DNA of 64,000 nucleotides from Paractinoplanes pyxinae (GCF_026626335.1 NZ_JAPNTZ010000021.1:1-64000), one strand, 5' to 3'. Positions 1-9,979 are shown, counted from the first letter of the stretch. Notes: generated from the letters alone by a model not told the origin. A program made the numbers and translations.

Positions 1-426
1 CCATCTCACGATGAGCTACGACAGCCGCCCCGGGGAGACCAACCAAGCTAGGCCCAACCCTGAGGAAAACCCACGGTCGCCACCCCCACCGGCTCTGCTA
101 CTTCCACAGGTGGCGGCTACCTCCACAGGCTCTGCCACCCACAATCTGCTGAGGTATAGCCACGGCTGCCACCCCCTCCACCTCTGTCTCCCACCCCCCG
201 AGGTAGCCCACCCACCTCAACCAAGCACCTGGCTTTTCCCACCCAGAAGCGCAACCGGCACGGTGCGAACGCGAAACCCACCACAAAGGCCCGCCCGGGT
301 GAGAAGGACGCCCAGCTTCGTCCACAGCGCGGCAGCCAGACCACCCAGCCGCACGGGTTTCCCCAGCTCAGCCATGCAGTGAGAGAAGCACTGACCACAA
401 CGCTAGAGCGAGTTGAAACCATGCAA
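1..426. other. No supported gene; window edge
   Basis: This 426-base stretch is less GC-rich than the coding DNA around it, and its short open frames on both strands lack the strong G/C bias at third codon positions. The longest minus-strand frame (117-422) has no recognisable domain and no convincing Shine-Dalgarno sequence. Short CCACAGG-type words recur around 100-130. It may be intergenic DNA or the remains of a gene lying mostly outside the window. Confidence 0.4.
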
Positions 427-497
427 GGACGGGCCCGAGGGTGACCACGCAGGGCGTATCGCCTTTCAGCCCAGCGTGGTCACCCTCGGGCCCGTCC
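427..497. terminator. Perfect 24-bp inverted repeat, probable operon terminator
   Basis: Positions 427-450 and 474-497 are exact reverse complements (24 bp). The 23-base loop can extend the stem by four more G-C pairs after one mismatch. The repeat starts 21 bases beyond the stop codon of the last gene of the minus-strand VWA operon, so it probably terminates that operon. No clear U-tract follows on either strand. The length and perfection of the stem are unusual. Confidence 0.7.
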
Positions 498-517
498 GTC
501 CCACCGCAACCAATCTC

Positions 518-1567
518 TCACTTACGCCCAGGAACCCGACTCCACCAGAGCGACAAGAACACGCCCCCCACAACGAGCACGGATGCAGCCAGAACAAACC
601 AGAAGGTGATCTCAACTTCCTGCTTGCGCAGAGTGAACTCACGAGGCAAATCAGTCAGCACATCAACGAGCTGATCCGCGTCCTCGGCCCGGAAATACTT
701 GGCCCCCGTCGTATCGGCCACCTGCGTCAACGCTTGCTCGTCGATCTCCATGTTCCGGCCACCTCGGCCTCCACCCCAGCCTCGGCCACCCCCGAAGGGC
801 GAATCGCCGCCTATCTGGTCGGCTGTGCAGACCATGGGGGCTGGTTCTGTTGTTCCGAAGCCGATCGTGTAGACCCTCACCCTTCGGGCGGCTGCCTGTT
901 CCGCTGCTGTCACCGGGTCTACTCCGGTGGTGTTGGAGCCGTCGGTGAGCACCACGATGGTGTCGGGTTCGTAGTCGCCCAGCTGGCTTGGGGTGTCGAG
1001 TTCGACGCCGGTTTTGGCGACCCTGGGGTTGCTTTCGGCGATGGCGTCGATCGAGGTCAGGATGGCTTGGCCGATTGCTGTGCCGCGGGCCGTTCGTAGT
1101 GTTCCTATGGCGTCCAGCAGCGCGTCTTTGTCGGTTGTGGGGGCTACCAGCAGGCCGGCTATGCCGGAGAAGGCGACCAGGCCGATTCTTGTTCCGTCTT
1201 CTTGTTTCTGGATGAATTGTTTGGCCGCCTCGGTTGCCACCGTGAAGCGGTTGGGTTCGATGTCGGTGGAGCACATCGAACCTGACACATCGATGGCCAG
1301 CAGCACCGATGTGCTGTTGGACGGAACTGAGACCGATGCTTGAGGGCGGGCCAGTGCGCCGCCCAGGGCGAGCAGCGCCAGGACGAACAGGGCGGCCGGG
1401 ATGCGGCGCTTCCACGACGTACGGCCAGGGAGCGCGGCCCGGATCAGGGCGACGCTCGAGACCGTGACCGCCGAGCGCTTCCGCCTGCGGTTGAACCACC
1501 AGCGGAGGGCCAGCAGCAGCGGCACCGCCAGCAATGCGGTCAGGGCCCACGGCCAGCTGAACGACAT
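518..1567 (-). CDS. VWA-domain membrane protein (BatA-like), last gene of MoxR operon
   Basis: This 349-residue protein has two N-terminal membrane segments (about residues 5-22 and 58-75), a von Willebrand factor A domain (about 85-310) and a C-terminal membrane helix. The MIDAS metal site is visible as AIDVSGSM (DxSxS) with a later VLTDGS. A glycine/arginine-rich insertion (GGGRGWGGGRGG) interrupts the end of the domain. Its ATG overlaps the upstream stop by one base (TGATG), implying translational coupling. Related Bat proteins work with MoxR ATPases in envelope stress tolerance or metal-dependent complex assembly; the client here is unknown. Confidence 0.85.
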   Translation of the reverse strand: MSFSWPWALTALLAVPLLLALRWWFNRRRKRSAVTVSSVALIRAALPGRTSWKRRIPAALFVLALLALGGALARPQASVSVPSNSTSVLLAIDVSGSMCSTDIEPNRFTVATEAAKQFIQKQEDGTRIGLVAFSGIAGLLVAPTTDKDALLDAIGTLRTARGTAIGQAILTSIDAIAESNPRVAKTGVELDTPSQLGDYEPDTIVVLTDGSNTTGVDPVTAAEQAAARRVRVYTIGFGTTEPAPMVCTADQIGGDSPFGGGRGWGGGRGGRNMEIDEQALTQVADTTGAKYFRAEDADQLVDVLTDLPREFTLRKQEVEITFWFVLAASVLVVGGVFLSLWWSRVPGRK

Positions 1568-2523
1568 CAGATGATCCTTCCGTGCCAGCGGGAGCCGAGG
1601 ACGGCGCCCAGCATGAGCAGCAGCAGGGCGGCGCCGGCGAACGGCGCGGTCAGTTCCAGGGGTTCCTTCTTCGCGGTGAGCCGCAGGTCGATGCCCTTGG
1701 TGGTGTCGTTGAGCGTGGCGGCGTCGCCGGCCGGCAGGTAGGCGCCACCGGTCGTCTGCGCGACCGTGGTCAGCAGGGCCGGGTCCAGCGCCGTGCCCAG
1801 TTGGAAGCCGTCCACCTCGACCGTCGCGCCTCGTTCGGTTCCGACGCCGACGGTTTGGATGCGGATGCCGGCCGCCGCTGCCAGTTCGGCCGCGGCCACC
1901 ACGTCGGGGCCTCCGGTTTCCTGGCCGTCGGAGAAGACGACGATCGTGGCCGACGGCCAGTAGCCCAGGTCGGGTGGCGGCGCGCCCTCCTCGGGCAGGG
2001 TGATCGGCTTGCCGGTGATCGTGCCGACGGCGACGAGGATGGCCTGGCCGAGCGAGGTGCCGCCGCCGGCCGCGAGACGGCTGATGGCGGACAGCGCGGC
2101 CTGGTGGTCGTCGGACGGGGCCTGGGTGAGCAGCGCCTGGTCGCCGAAGACGAGCACGCCGACGTCGACCGTGCTGGGCTGGTCGTCGACGAACTCTTTG
2201 GCCGCGGCCTGGGCGGCGGCGAGCCGGGTGGGCTGCACGTCGCCCGCCTTCATGCTGTTCGACACGTCGAAGGCGAGCAGCACCGTGCCGGAGACGCGGG
2301 GCACGGTCACTTCCGCCTGCGGCCGCGCCAAGCCGACAAGCAGAACGGGCAAGGCCAAAAGAATTAGCGCGTACGGAAGATGACGGCGCACCCGGCCCGT
2401 CGGTGTGAAGCCGGCCTTGCGCAACGCCGCCGTACGCCTTCTCTGCAGGTGCACATACGCGTACACGGCCGCGGCCGTGACGAGCAGCGCGACCGCCAGC
2501 AGAACCGGATAGAGGAAGCTCAC
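1567..2523 (-). CDS. VWA-domain membrane protein (BatA-like)
   Basis: This gene encodes 318 residues from a GTG whose first bases overlap the stop of the DUF58 gene (GTGA), which fixes the start. An N-terminal helix (SFLYPVLLAVALLVTAAAV) and a second near residue 55 precede a VWA domain with MIDAS AFDVSNSM and VVFSDGQETGG; a C-terminal helix (AGAALLLLMLGAVLG) follows. It is a paralog of the next gene downstream. The domain plan, two N-terminal helices, VWA and a final helix, is that of BatA and of Rv1481-type proteins found beside moxR1 in mycobacteria. Confidence 0.85.
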   Translation of the reverse strand: MSFLYPVLLAVALLVTAAAVYAYVHLQRRRTAALRKAGFTPTGRVRRHLPYALILLALPVLLVGLARPQAEVTVPRVSGTVLLAFDVSNSMKAGDVQPTRLAAAQAAAKEFVDDQPSTVDVGVLVFGDQALLTQAPSDDHQAALSAISRLAAGGGTSLGQAILVAVGTITGKPITLPEEGAPPPDLGYWPSATIVVFSDGQETGGPDVVAAAELAAAAGIRIQTVGVGTERGATVEVDGFQLGTALDPALLTTVAQTTGGAYLPAGDAATLNDTTKGIDLRLTAKKEPLELTAPFAGAALLLLMLGAVLGSRWHGRII

Positions 2524-3407
2524 CGGCGCCCCCGCCCCGAGCGCTGCACCAGGTCGATCAGGGCCGCCAGCAGGTCTTGATCGGTGGTGATGCGCTGAGC
2601 GCTCACCCCGGCCCGGCGCATGCCCTCGGCCAGTTCCGTCTCGCGGGCGCCGGCCTGCTCGGCGAGCCGGCCGCGCAGCAGCGGGTCGCTGGTGTCGACC
2701 AGCAGTTGCTCGCCGGTCTCGGCGTCCTCGACCAGGATGACGCCGACGTCGGGCAGTTCCACCTCGGCCGGGTCGACGACCCGGATCACCACTACCTCGT
2801 GGCGGTGGGTGAGCCGGGCCAGGGGCCTGTCCCAGCCGGGGTCGCCGATGAAGTCGCTCATGACGAAGACGAGGCTGCGCCGGCGCGAGGTGGTGGTGGC
2901 GGCCAGCCGCAGCATGGCTTCCAGGTCGGTGGTCTTGCCCGGTTTGCCCTTGGGGGCCGGGCGCAGCAGCTCGCGGGTGATCCGCAGCACCTGGTCGCGA
3001 CCGCCGCGGGGCGGGATCACCTGGTGGCCGGCGTTGTCGTAGAGGATCGCGCCGACCCGGTTGCCGCCGCGGGAGACCAGGCGGGCGATGCTGACGGCGA
3101 GTTCGGTCGCGGTGGACTCCTTGCCGGCGCCCTGGCCGAAGCGCATGGACGCCGAGCGATCGATCACCAGCCAGGCCGTCAGCTCGCGATCCTCGGTGTA
3201 CTGCCGCACGTACGGCTCGTCCAGGCGGGCTGTGACGTTCCAGTCGATGTGGCGGACGTCGTCCTCGGCCGCGTAGAGCCGCAGGTCGGTGAAGTCGATG
3301 CCGGCGCCGTGCCACACCGTGCGGTAGTTGCCCTGCAGCCGCCCGTCGAGGCGCCGCCCGAGCCGCCACTCGAGGCGCCGGAGCAACCGGTCGGGAGCCG
3401 AGGTCAT
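2520..3407 (-). CDS. DUF58 domain protein
   Basis: A 295-residue cytoplasmic protein of the DUF58 family, which pairs with MoxR ATPases. The family core is seen in the stretch around residues 36-75 (YRTVWHGAGIDFTDLRLYAA, then HIDWNVTAR), followed by a degenerate VWA-like segment (LVIDRSASMRFG). Unlike full-length DUF58 proteins it has no N-terminal membrane helices. It begins two bases after the moxR stop and overlaps the following VWA gene by four bases, so the genes are surely co-transcribed. Its role is inferred: adaptor or client-binding partner of the MoxR ATPase. Confidence 0.85.
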   Translation of the reverse strand: MTSAPDRLLRRLEWRLGRRLDGRLQGNYRTVWHGAGIDFTDLRLYAAEDDVRHIDWNVTARLDEPYVRQYTEDRELTAWLVIDRSASMRFGQGAGKESTATELAVSIARLVSRGGNRVGAILYDNAGHQVIPPRGGRDQVLRITRELLRPAPKGKPGKTTDLEAMLRLAATTTSRRRSLVFVMSDFIGDPGWDRPLARLTHRHEVVVIRVVDPAEVELPDVGVILVEDAETGEQLLVDTSDPLLRGRLAEQAGARETELAEGMRRAGVSAQRITTDQDLLAALIDLVQRSGRGRR

Positions 3408-3409
3408 GA

Positions 3410-4455
<1,046 letters not shown>

Positions 4456-4459
<4 letters not shown>

Positions 4460-5289
4460 AGCGGTGGGTTCTGGCCGTCGCCCTCGCCGGCGCCGAGCGC
4501 GGCGCCGATCGGGACGGCGAAGCCGATGCCGATGAAGGTGCCGGCGTCGGTCGGGTTGGCCAGGGCGACCACGACGCCGATCACCTGGCCCCGGTCGTTG
4601 ATCAGGGGGCCGCCCGAGCTGCCGGGGTTGACCGCCGCGTCGAACTGGATCAGCCCGGCGATGTCGCCGCCCCGGTCGCGGCTGAGCGTGCGGTCCAGGC
4701 CGGAGACGACGCCGCTGGTGGTGGTGGCGGTGAGCCCGAGCGGGTTGCCGATGGCCACCACGTCGTCGCCGATCGCGGCGCCGCCGCCGAGCACGGCCGG
4801 GACCAGCGTCTCGGGCAGCTTGGCGGGCTTGAGAGTGGCGATGTCTTGCGCGGCGCTGGAGGTGACGAGCTCGGCCGGGGACTCGGTGCCGTCGGCGTAG
4901 GCGATGGTGATGGCCTTGGCCCCCTCGACGACGTGGAAGGCGGTCAGGATCGTGCCGTCGGCGTTGGCTATCACTCCGGTTCCCGTGTCGGCCCCGGCCC
5001 CGCTGCCGGTCGCCTTGATCAGCACGACCGACGGGCGCAGGGCCTGGTAGACCTCGGGCACGGTGAGAGGGGCGTCGGAGGCGGAGGGTGAGGCCGAAGG
5101 CAGAGCGCGAGCCGGAGCCTCCGGATCACCGCTGTCGCGCAGCAGCACCACGGCCGTGATCGCCACGGCCCACAGCGCCACGGCGCCGATCAGTAGTTTC
5201 CGGCGCAGATCGGACCGTTTGTACCAAGGCGCCGGAGCTTCGGGTGGTGCCTGCTCCGGGCCCGCGGACCGGAGCACCTCCATCTCCAT
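4456..5289 (-). CDS. Membrane-anchored HtrA-like trypsin-fold serine protease
   Basis: This 277-residue protein has a short cytoplasmic N-terminus, one membrane helix (LLIGAVALWAVAITAVVLL, about residues 33-51), a Pro/Ser-rich linker and an extracytoplasmic trypsin-like domain. The catalytic triad is visible: His in LTAFHVVEG, Asp in AAQDIATLK, Ser in NPGSSGGPL. There is no PDZ domain, so it is shorter than DegP/HtrA. It is the first gene of the MoxR operon and overlaps moxR by four bases. Envelope quality control or activation of an operon client is a reasonable inference. Confidence 0.85.
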
Positions 5290-5383
5290 TCATCGACTGT
5301 AGGAGCGTTTTCTCAAAGCCGCCCCAGAGCGAGGTCATCAATCCTTCAGGCATGGAATCGCAGATGGTGGGCATTGCCACGGT

Positions 5384-5878
5384 ATGACCCAAGCCGCCCT
5401 TCACCTGCGCTCCCCGCACCGCCACCGCTGGCTCGCGCTGGCCGGGTTCGGTCTGGCCGTCTTCGTGGCGGCCGCGATCGGCGGGCTCGGGGTGAGCGGC
5501 ACCAGCAACGAGTACAACAGCCTGGAGCAGCCGGCCTTCGCGCCGCCGTCCTGGCTGTTCGGGCCGGTCTGGACCGTGCTGTACGTGATGATCGCGGTGT
5601 CCGGGTGGCTGGTCTGGCAGCGCGTCGGGTTCACCCGGCCGATCTGGCTGTGGTCGGCCCAGCTGGTGCTCAACGCGATCTGGACGCCGCTGTTCTTCGG
5701 GGCCGGGCAGTACGGGCTGGCCTTCGCCGAGATCGTGCTGATGTGGCTGCTGATCGGGGCCACGGTCGTCAGCTTCTGGCGGGTGCACCGGACGGCGGCG
5801 GTGCTCCTCCTGCCGTACTGGGCCTGGGTGACCTTCGCCAGCGCGCTCAACCTCTCGATCTGGCTGATGAACCGCTGA
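5384..5878 (+). CDS. TspO/MBR-family membrane protein
   Basis: A 164-residue protein with five hydrophobic segments and TspO hallmarks: PPSWLFGPVWTVLYVMIA after the first loop, WLWSAQLVLNAIW in the middle, and YWAWVTFASALNLSIW near the end. TspO proteins bind tetrapyrroles and act in porphyrin, redox or stress homeostasis. The length fits the family. The gene stands alone, divergent from the MoxR operon, with 94 bases between the two starts. Confidence 0.88.
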   Translation: MTQAALHLRSPHRHRWLALAGFGLAVFVAAAIGGLGVSGTSNEYNSLEQPAFAPPSWLFGPVWTVLYVMIAVSGWLVWQRVGFTRPIWLWSAQLVLNAIWTPLFFGAGQYGLAFAEIVLMWLLIGATVVSFWRVHRTAAVLLLPYWAWVTFASALNLSIWLMNR

Positions 5879-5948
5879 GCGTGCCAACTTCGGCTGCTAC
5901 ACCTTCCTAAGTGGGCCTTCGTCACTGCAAGATGATCGCGGTGACACT

Positions 5949-7712
5949 ATGAGTGAAACTGGGCTACCGCAGAGTGTGCTGACCGAGATCGGCAGTCCGA
6001 TCCGGGAGTCTCGTCTGACCGGCGTCGACGAGCTCGCCCGGCTGGCCTGGGGCGCCGACCTCGCCCTGGCCGCTGCCGCCCGCCATGCCCTCCAGCAGAT
6101 GATGGAGGACGACAGCCGCAGCGTCTCGGCCGCGGCGGCCGCCGCGCTGGAACGCACCGCCGTGCGCCTCGAGCCCGAACGGGTCGACTTCGGCACGGTC
6201 GCCGCCGAGACCCAGCGCCTGGTGGCCGACGTGCGCGTCGACGGCCCGCCGCTGGCCCTCGCCGGGGCCACGGTCACGGTCAGCGGCCCCGGTCTGCGGG
6301 CCATGCTGAGCGACCGCACGCTGCGCATCATGTGGCTGCCGCGCTCCGACTGGCTCGACGGGTCGGTCACCGTGCGCGGGCCGGCCGGCTGGGCCGACGT
6401 CCGCGTCACGGGCCAGGTCGGCAACGCGGCGGCGCCCTTCGCCCCGGCCGCCCCGGTCGCCGCGGCCTACGGCACCTCGCGCGGGGCCGAACCGGAGGGC
6501 CTGCGCACGTACGACGGTGGCATGGTGGCTAACGGCTACGGCCCGGCCCGCGTCACCGTGCTGCCCGCGCCGCCCTCGTCGGGCCGCCGCCAGGTCGGCA
6601 CCACGGTGCTGGTCGCCATCCTGACCACGCTGGTCGTGCTGGGCGGGGCCGGCGTCGCGATGGCCCTGCTCAACGACGACCGGTCCGAGGCGCCACCGGC
6701 CACCGCCCAGGGCAGTCAGCTGCAGCCCGACACGGCCCTCGGGTCGGCCGATCCGGCCCAGCCCGAGCCCGAGGTCACCCGGGTGCCGCTCGCCCAGCGC
6801 GTGCGCGGGGTGGCCAGGCCCAAGGTGATCGCCACCATCCCGGTCGGCGCCGAACCCGAGGGTGTCGCCGTCTCGCCCGACGGCCGCACGGTCTACGTGG
6901 CCAACCAGAACAGCCGCATCCTGTCCGTGGTCGACACGGCCAGCCGCAAGGTGACCCCGGTGGCGCTGCGCAACACGCCGCGCTTCGTCGCCGTATCGCG
7001 CGACGGCAACACGGTCTTCGCCTCGATGTACGAGGACGACAAGCACACCGGCAGCGGCGTCGCGGTGGTCGACAGCCGCAGTCGCAAGGTGCTCCGCTAC
7101 CTCGACACCGGCCACATGCCGTACACACTGGCCGTGGCGCCCGACAACAAGCTGTGGGTGCCGATCCACAGCGACGGCCGGCTCGAGATCTTCAGCTCGG
7201 GCACGTTGCGCATGGTCGGCGAGCTGCCGGTCAAGCCCAACCCGCACGCCGTGGGCTTCTCGAGCGACCAGATGCGCGCCTTCACGGCCAACCACGAGTC
7301 GAACGCGGTCACCGTGATCGACATGCGGACCAACGGCGTACTGCAAAGCATTCCGGTTTCCAAGGCGCCGCACAGCATCGCCGTCTCGCCGGACGGGCGG
7401 ATGGCGCTGGTGGCCGGCTACGAGGCCGACGCGGCCAACCTGATCGACACGGTCACCCTGAAACGCACCGGGCCGTTCAAGGTGGGCCGCGACCCGCAGA
7501 GCGTGGCGTTCTCGGCCGACAGCCGCTACGGCTACACGGTGAACGAGGGCGACGGCACGATCACGGTGCTCAACGGGCGTACGGGCGCAGTGACCTCGAC
7601 CGTCAAGGTCGGCCAGAGCCCTCGCACGATCGGGGTGTCGCCCGACGGCCGGCTGGCCTACGTCTCCAACGGCGGCGACAACACTCTCTCCGTCCTGCGG
7701 GTGGGGGAGTGA
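5949..7712 (+). CDS. Membrane protein with HEAT-like N-terminus and extracytoplasmic YVTN beta-propeller
   Basis: A 587-residue protein with an unusual layout. Residues about 10-75 form alpha-helical, HEAT-like repeats; about 75-155 look like an Ig/ASH-type beta sandwich; one membrane helix lies at about 217-240 (TVLVAILTTLVVLGGAGVAM). From about residue 285 to the end there are seven YVTN-type repeats (for example VSPDGRTVYVANQNS), giving a 40-kDa propeller outside the membrane. Its stop overlaps the sigma factor start (GTGA), and an anti-sigma gene follows. I infer that it is a surface ligand or sensor module tied to that regulon. The propeller call is firm, the N-terminal domains less so. 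Confidence 0.8.
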   Translation: MSETGLPQSVLTEIGSPIRESRLTGVDELARLAWGADLALAAAARHALQQMMEDDSRSVSAAAAAALERTAVRLEPERVDFGTVAAETQRLVADVRVDGPPLALAGATVTVSGPGLRAMLSDRTLRIMWLPRSDWLDGSVTVRGPAGWADVRVTGQVGNAAAPFAPAAPVAAAYGTSRGAEPEGLRTYDGGMVANGYGPARVTVLPAPPSSGRRQVGTTVLVAILTTLVVLGGAGVAMALLNDDRSEAPPATAQGSQLQPDTALGSADPAQPEPEVTRVPLAQRVRGVARPKVIATIPVGAEPEGVAVSPDGRTVYVANQNSRILSVVDTASRKVTPVALRNTPRFVAVSRDGNTVFASMYEDDKHTGSGVAVVDSRSRKVLRYLDTGHMPYTLAVAPDNKLWVPIHSDGRLEIFSSGTLRMVGELPVKPNPHAVGFSSDQMRAFTANHESNAVTVIDMRTNGVLQSIPVSKAPHSIAVSPDGRMALVAGYEADAANLIDTVTLKRTGPFKVGRDPQSVAFSADSRYGYTVNEGDGTITVLNGRTGAVTSTVKVGQSPRTIGVSPDGRLAYVSNGGDNTLSVLRVGE

Positions 7713-8155
7713 GCCGACGCGACCGCACCGCCGGCGAAGTGCTGGTGCGGCGGCTGTACGCCGAGCACGGCGCTGCCCTTCTCGCGTACGCGACCAGACT
7801 GAGCGGCGATCGGGCGGCGGCCGAGGGCATCGTGCGCGAGACGTTGCGGCGCGCCTGGACCGAGCCCGCCGCCCTCAGCGAGGAGCGGGGAGCCGTACGC
7901 GCCCATCTTTTCGGTCTTCTGCGAAGCGTCGCCGGAGCGCCGGCCGACCCGCTGCCCATGCTCGGCGCGATCGGGACTCTTGCGCCCGAGGAACGCGAGG
8001 TGCTGAACCAGTTGTACTTCCACGGGCGTGACGTCAAAGAGGCGGCAGCGTCGCTCGGTCTTCCGGCCGAGACGGTGAAGTCCCGCAGCTATCAGGCTCT
8101 GCGCCGGCTGCGGGAGGCGCTGGCGGCCGACGTCACGATGGAGGCAGCCGGATGA
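7709..8155 (+). CDS. ECF-type RNA polymerase sigma factor
   Basis: This short group 4 sigma factor (148 residues from the GTG that overlaps the upstream stop) has region 2 at about 12-70 (RLYAEHGAALLAYATRLSGD, then ETLRRAW) and region 4 at about 90-140 (LAPEEREVLNQLYFHGRD, then a helix-turn-helix ending VKSRSYQALRRLR). Both are complete although the linker is short. Its stop overlaps the anti-sigma start (ATGA), so sigma and anti-sigma are translationally coupled. The preceding membrane propeller gene is in the same transcript. Confidence 0.85.
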   Translation: MSRRDRTAGEVLVRRLYAEHGAALLAYATRLSGDRAAAEGIVRETLRRAWTEPAALSEERGAVRAHLFGLLRSVAGAPADPLPMLGAIGTLAPEEREVLNQLYFHGRDVKEAAASLGLPAETVKSRSYQALRRLREALAADVTMEAAG

Positions 8156-8829
8156 GCGGGCACCAGACCGAGCAGCTCGGGGCGTACGCGCTGGGGGTTC
8201 TCGACGACGACGAGTGGGCCGCCGTGCACGCCCACGTCGAGGACTGCCCGCGGTGCCGCGACGAGGTCGGTGACCTGCGCCGGATCGAGGAGAGGCTGGG
8301 CGAGATCCCGCCCGAGGCCTTCCTCGAGGGGCCGCCACCCGACGCCGATCTGCTGTTGCAGAAAACCCTTTCCCAGGTACGCGATGAGGGCCGCAGCCAC
8401 GATCGGCGCCGGCGGGCCGTGTGGACCCTGGCTGCCGCCGCAGCCGTCCTGGTGGCGGTGGCCGGCGGCCTGTTCATCGGGCGGTCCGGCTCGGGTTCGC
8501 CCGGTTCGGTCCAGCCGCCCGCGGCAGTCGTGGCCGCGCCTCGCACGATCTCCGCAATCGACCGTGGCACCGGCACGTCGATGCAGGTCACGATCACACC
8601 GGCCGCGGGTTGGGTGCGATTGAAGGCCACGGTCGACGGCGTGCCGGCCGGTTCCCAATGCCGCCTGTTCGTGGTCGCGCGCGACGGCTCCCGCGAATTC
8701 GCCGGAAGCTGGCTGGTCGGCGCGTCCGGCACCACGGTGGACGGCAGCGCGCTCGTGGCGCCGGCCGAGGTGACGGCGGTCCAGGTCGAGACGTACGCGG
8801 GACAGGTTCTCGCCACCGCCCCTATCTAG
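8152..8829 (+). CDS. Membrane anti-sigma factor with zinc-finger N-terminus
   Basis: A 225-residue single-pass membrane protein. The N-terminal cytoplasmic domain has the zinc-binding anti-sigma motif HVEDCPRC (HxxxCxxC), the membrane helix spans about 89-111, and the C-terminal part is an extracytoplasmic beta-rich domain. This is the RskA-like plan in which regulated proteolysis of the anti-sigma factor frees the sigma factor. It should hold the product of the gene four bases upstream. The signal that triggers release is unknown. Confidence 0.87.
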   Translation: MSGHQTEQLGAYALGVLDDDEWAAVHAHVEDCPRCRDEVGDLRRIEERLGEIPPEAFLEGPPPDADLLLQKTLSQVRDEGRSHDRRRRAVWTLAAAAAVLVAVAGGLFIGRSGSGSPGSVQPPAAVVAAPRTISAIDRGTGTSMQVTITPAAGWVRLKATVDGVPAGSQCRLFVVARDGSREFAGSWLVGASGTTVDGSALVAPAEVTAVQVETYAGQVLATAPI

Positions 8830-8846
8830 AACCCCCGCCCGACGCC

Positions 8847-8852
8847 TATGCT
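8847..8852 (+). promoter_or_regulatory. Candidate -10 element (TATGCT) for leaderless transcript
   Basis: TATGCT matches the actinobacterial TANNNT -10 hexamer. It ends six bases before a GTG at 8859, which would place the transcript start at or next to that GTG. No convincing -35 is seen. Inference only. Confidence 0.4.
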
Positions 8853-8858
8853 CAGATC

Positions 8859-8906
8859 GTGATTGCTCGATCTACTCAGCGTCACGACCTCGGGCCCCGG
8901 TCATGA
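8859..8906 (+). CDS. 15-codon leader ORF overlapping the next start
   Basis: GTG at 8859 opens a 15-residue frame (VIARSTQRHDLGPRS) whose TGA (8904-8906) overlaps the ATG (8903-8905) of the membrane protein gene as ATGA. With the -10-like hexamer just upstream it could be translated as a leaderless mRNA and couple translation to the downstream gene, which has no good Shine-Dalgarno of its own. It could equally be the true, non-coding 5' leader. There is no run of one amino acid that would suggest classic attenuation. Confidence 0.35.
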   Translation: MIARSTQRHDLGPRS

Positions 8907-9979
8907 CCGGCGCCGGGTGGGTCGCACTGGCGATCGTCAGTGTCGGGTCGCTCTGCTACGCCACCGCGTCGATCCTGCAGGGCGTGGGCGCCCGCCGCAG
9001 CGTTGGCACCGCGCAGACCATGGCCCACCCGCTCTACCTGGCCGGCATCTTCTTCGACATCCTGGCCTGGGTCGGCGCGATGATCGCGCTGCAGACCCTG
9101 GCCGTCTACGTGGTCGAGTCGGTGCTGGCCGGCTCCCTCGCCTTCACCGTTCTGGGCGCCCGCATCGTCCTCGGCTCCCGCCTGCGCCGGCGCGACATGG
9201 TGGCCGTGGCCGTCACGATCATCTCGCTGACGTCGCTGGCCTTCTCTGCCGGCCCGCAACACGCGGTGCACACCACCAACGAACTGCGCTTCGCCCTGTG
9301 CGGCGCGGCCGCCGCGATGGTCCTGGTCGGCTATGGCGCGGCCAAGGTCAACGCCCCCGGCGGCGTCATCGCGGCCTGCGCCGGCCTCTCCCTGGGCGGC
9401 GCGGCCCTGGTCGGCCGCTCCCTCCCGGTCCCCGAGGGCGTCGGCGCGGGCGACGTGGCCCTGGCCATCGTCACCGAGCCGCTGACCGCGGCCCTGCTGG
9501 TCTTCGCCGGCACCGGCATGACCCTCTACGCCCACGCTTTGCAACACGGCGACGTCGGCCCGGTCACCGCCATCCACTGGACGGCCGAGGTGATGGCCCC
9601 GTCCATCGTGGCCGTGGTCTTCCTGGGCGACACCGTCCGCGAGGGCTGGCTGCTGCCCGCCGGCATCGCCTGCCTCCTGACCGTTGGCGCAGCCGTTGTG
9701 CTGGCCACCGCCCCCGCTACCCATGCCACCCACGTCGAAGACCCGGCTCCCGCCGGCCCGGCCGCCCTGCCCGCGCAGGCCCCACGCCACGCGCTGGCCG
9801 CGCCACCCCTGCCGGTGCTGCCCCAGCCGACCGGCGAGCGGATCATCTGGTGGGGGCCGCCCCCGATCTGGCGGCCGCCGGATAGGGGCCGCCCGGTCGA
9901 CCCGACCTACCGCGCGCTGGCCTTGCCGGCCGCCGCCGCTCCCCGCTTCGTCTGGGCCGCCCCGCCGCGCCGTCGTTGA
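8903..9979 (+). CDS. Multi-spanning DMT/EamA-like membrane protein
   Basis: A 358-residue protein with nine or ten hydrophobic segments over residues 1-275, organised like drug/metabolite-transporter superfamily proteins (for example GMTLYAHALQHGDVGPVTAI, then a penultimate helix motif around VVFLGDTVREGW). The last 85 residues are a Pro/Ala/Arg-rich cytoplasmic tail (IIWWGPPPIWRPPDRGR) not usual in EamA proteins. The substrate is unknown. It follows, but does not overlap, the sigma/anti-sigma operon. Confidence 0.65.
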   Translation: MTGAGWVALAIVSVGSLCYATASILQGVGARRSVGTAQTMAHPLYLAGIFFDILAWVGAMIALQTLAVYVVESVLAGSLAFTVLGARIVLGSRLRRRDMVAVAVTIISLTSLAFSAGPQHAVHTTNELRFALCGAAAAMVLVGYGAAKVNAPGGVIAACAGLSLGGAALVGRSLPVPEGVGAGDVALAIVTEPLTAALLVFAGTGMTLYAHALQHGDVGPVTAIHWTAEVMAPSIVAVVFLGDTVREGWLLPAGIACLLTVGAAVVLATAPATHATHVEDPAPAGPAALPAQAPRHALAAPPLPVLPQPTGERIIWWGPPPIWRPPDRGRPVDPTYRALALPAAAAPRFVWAAPPRRR

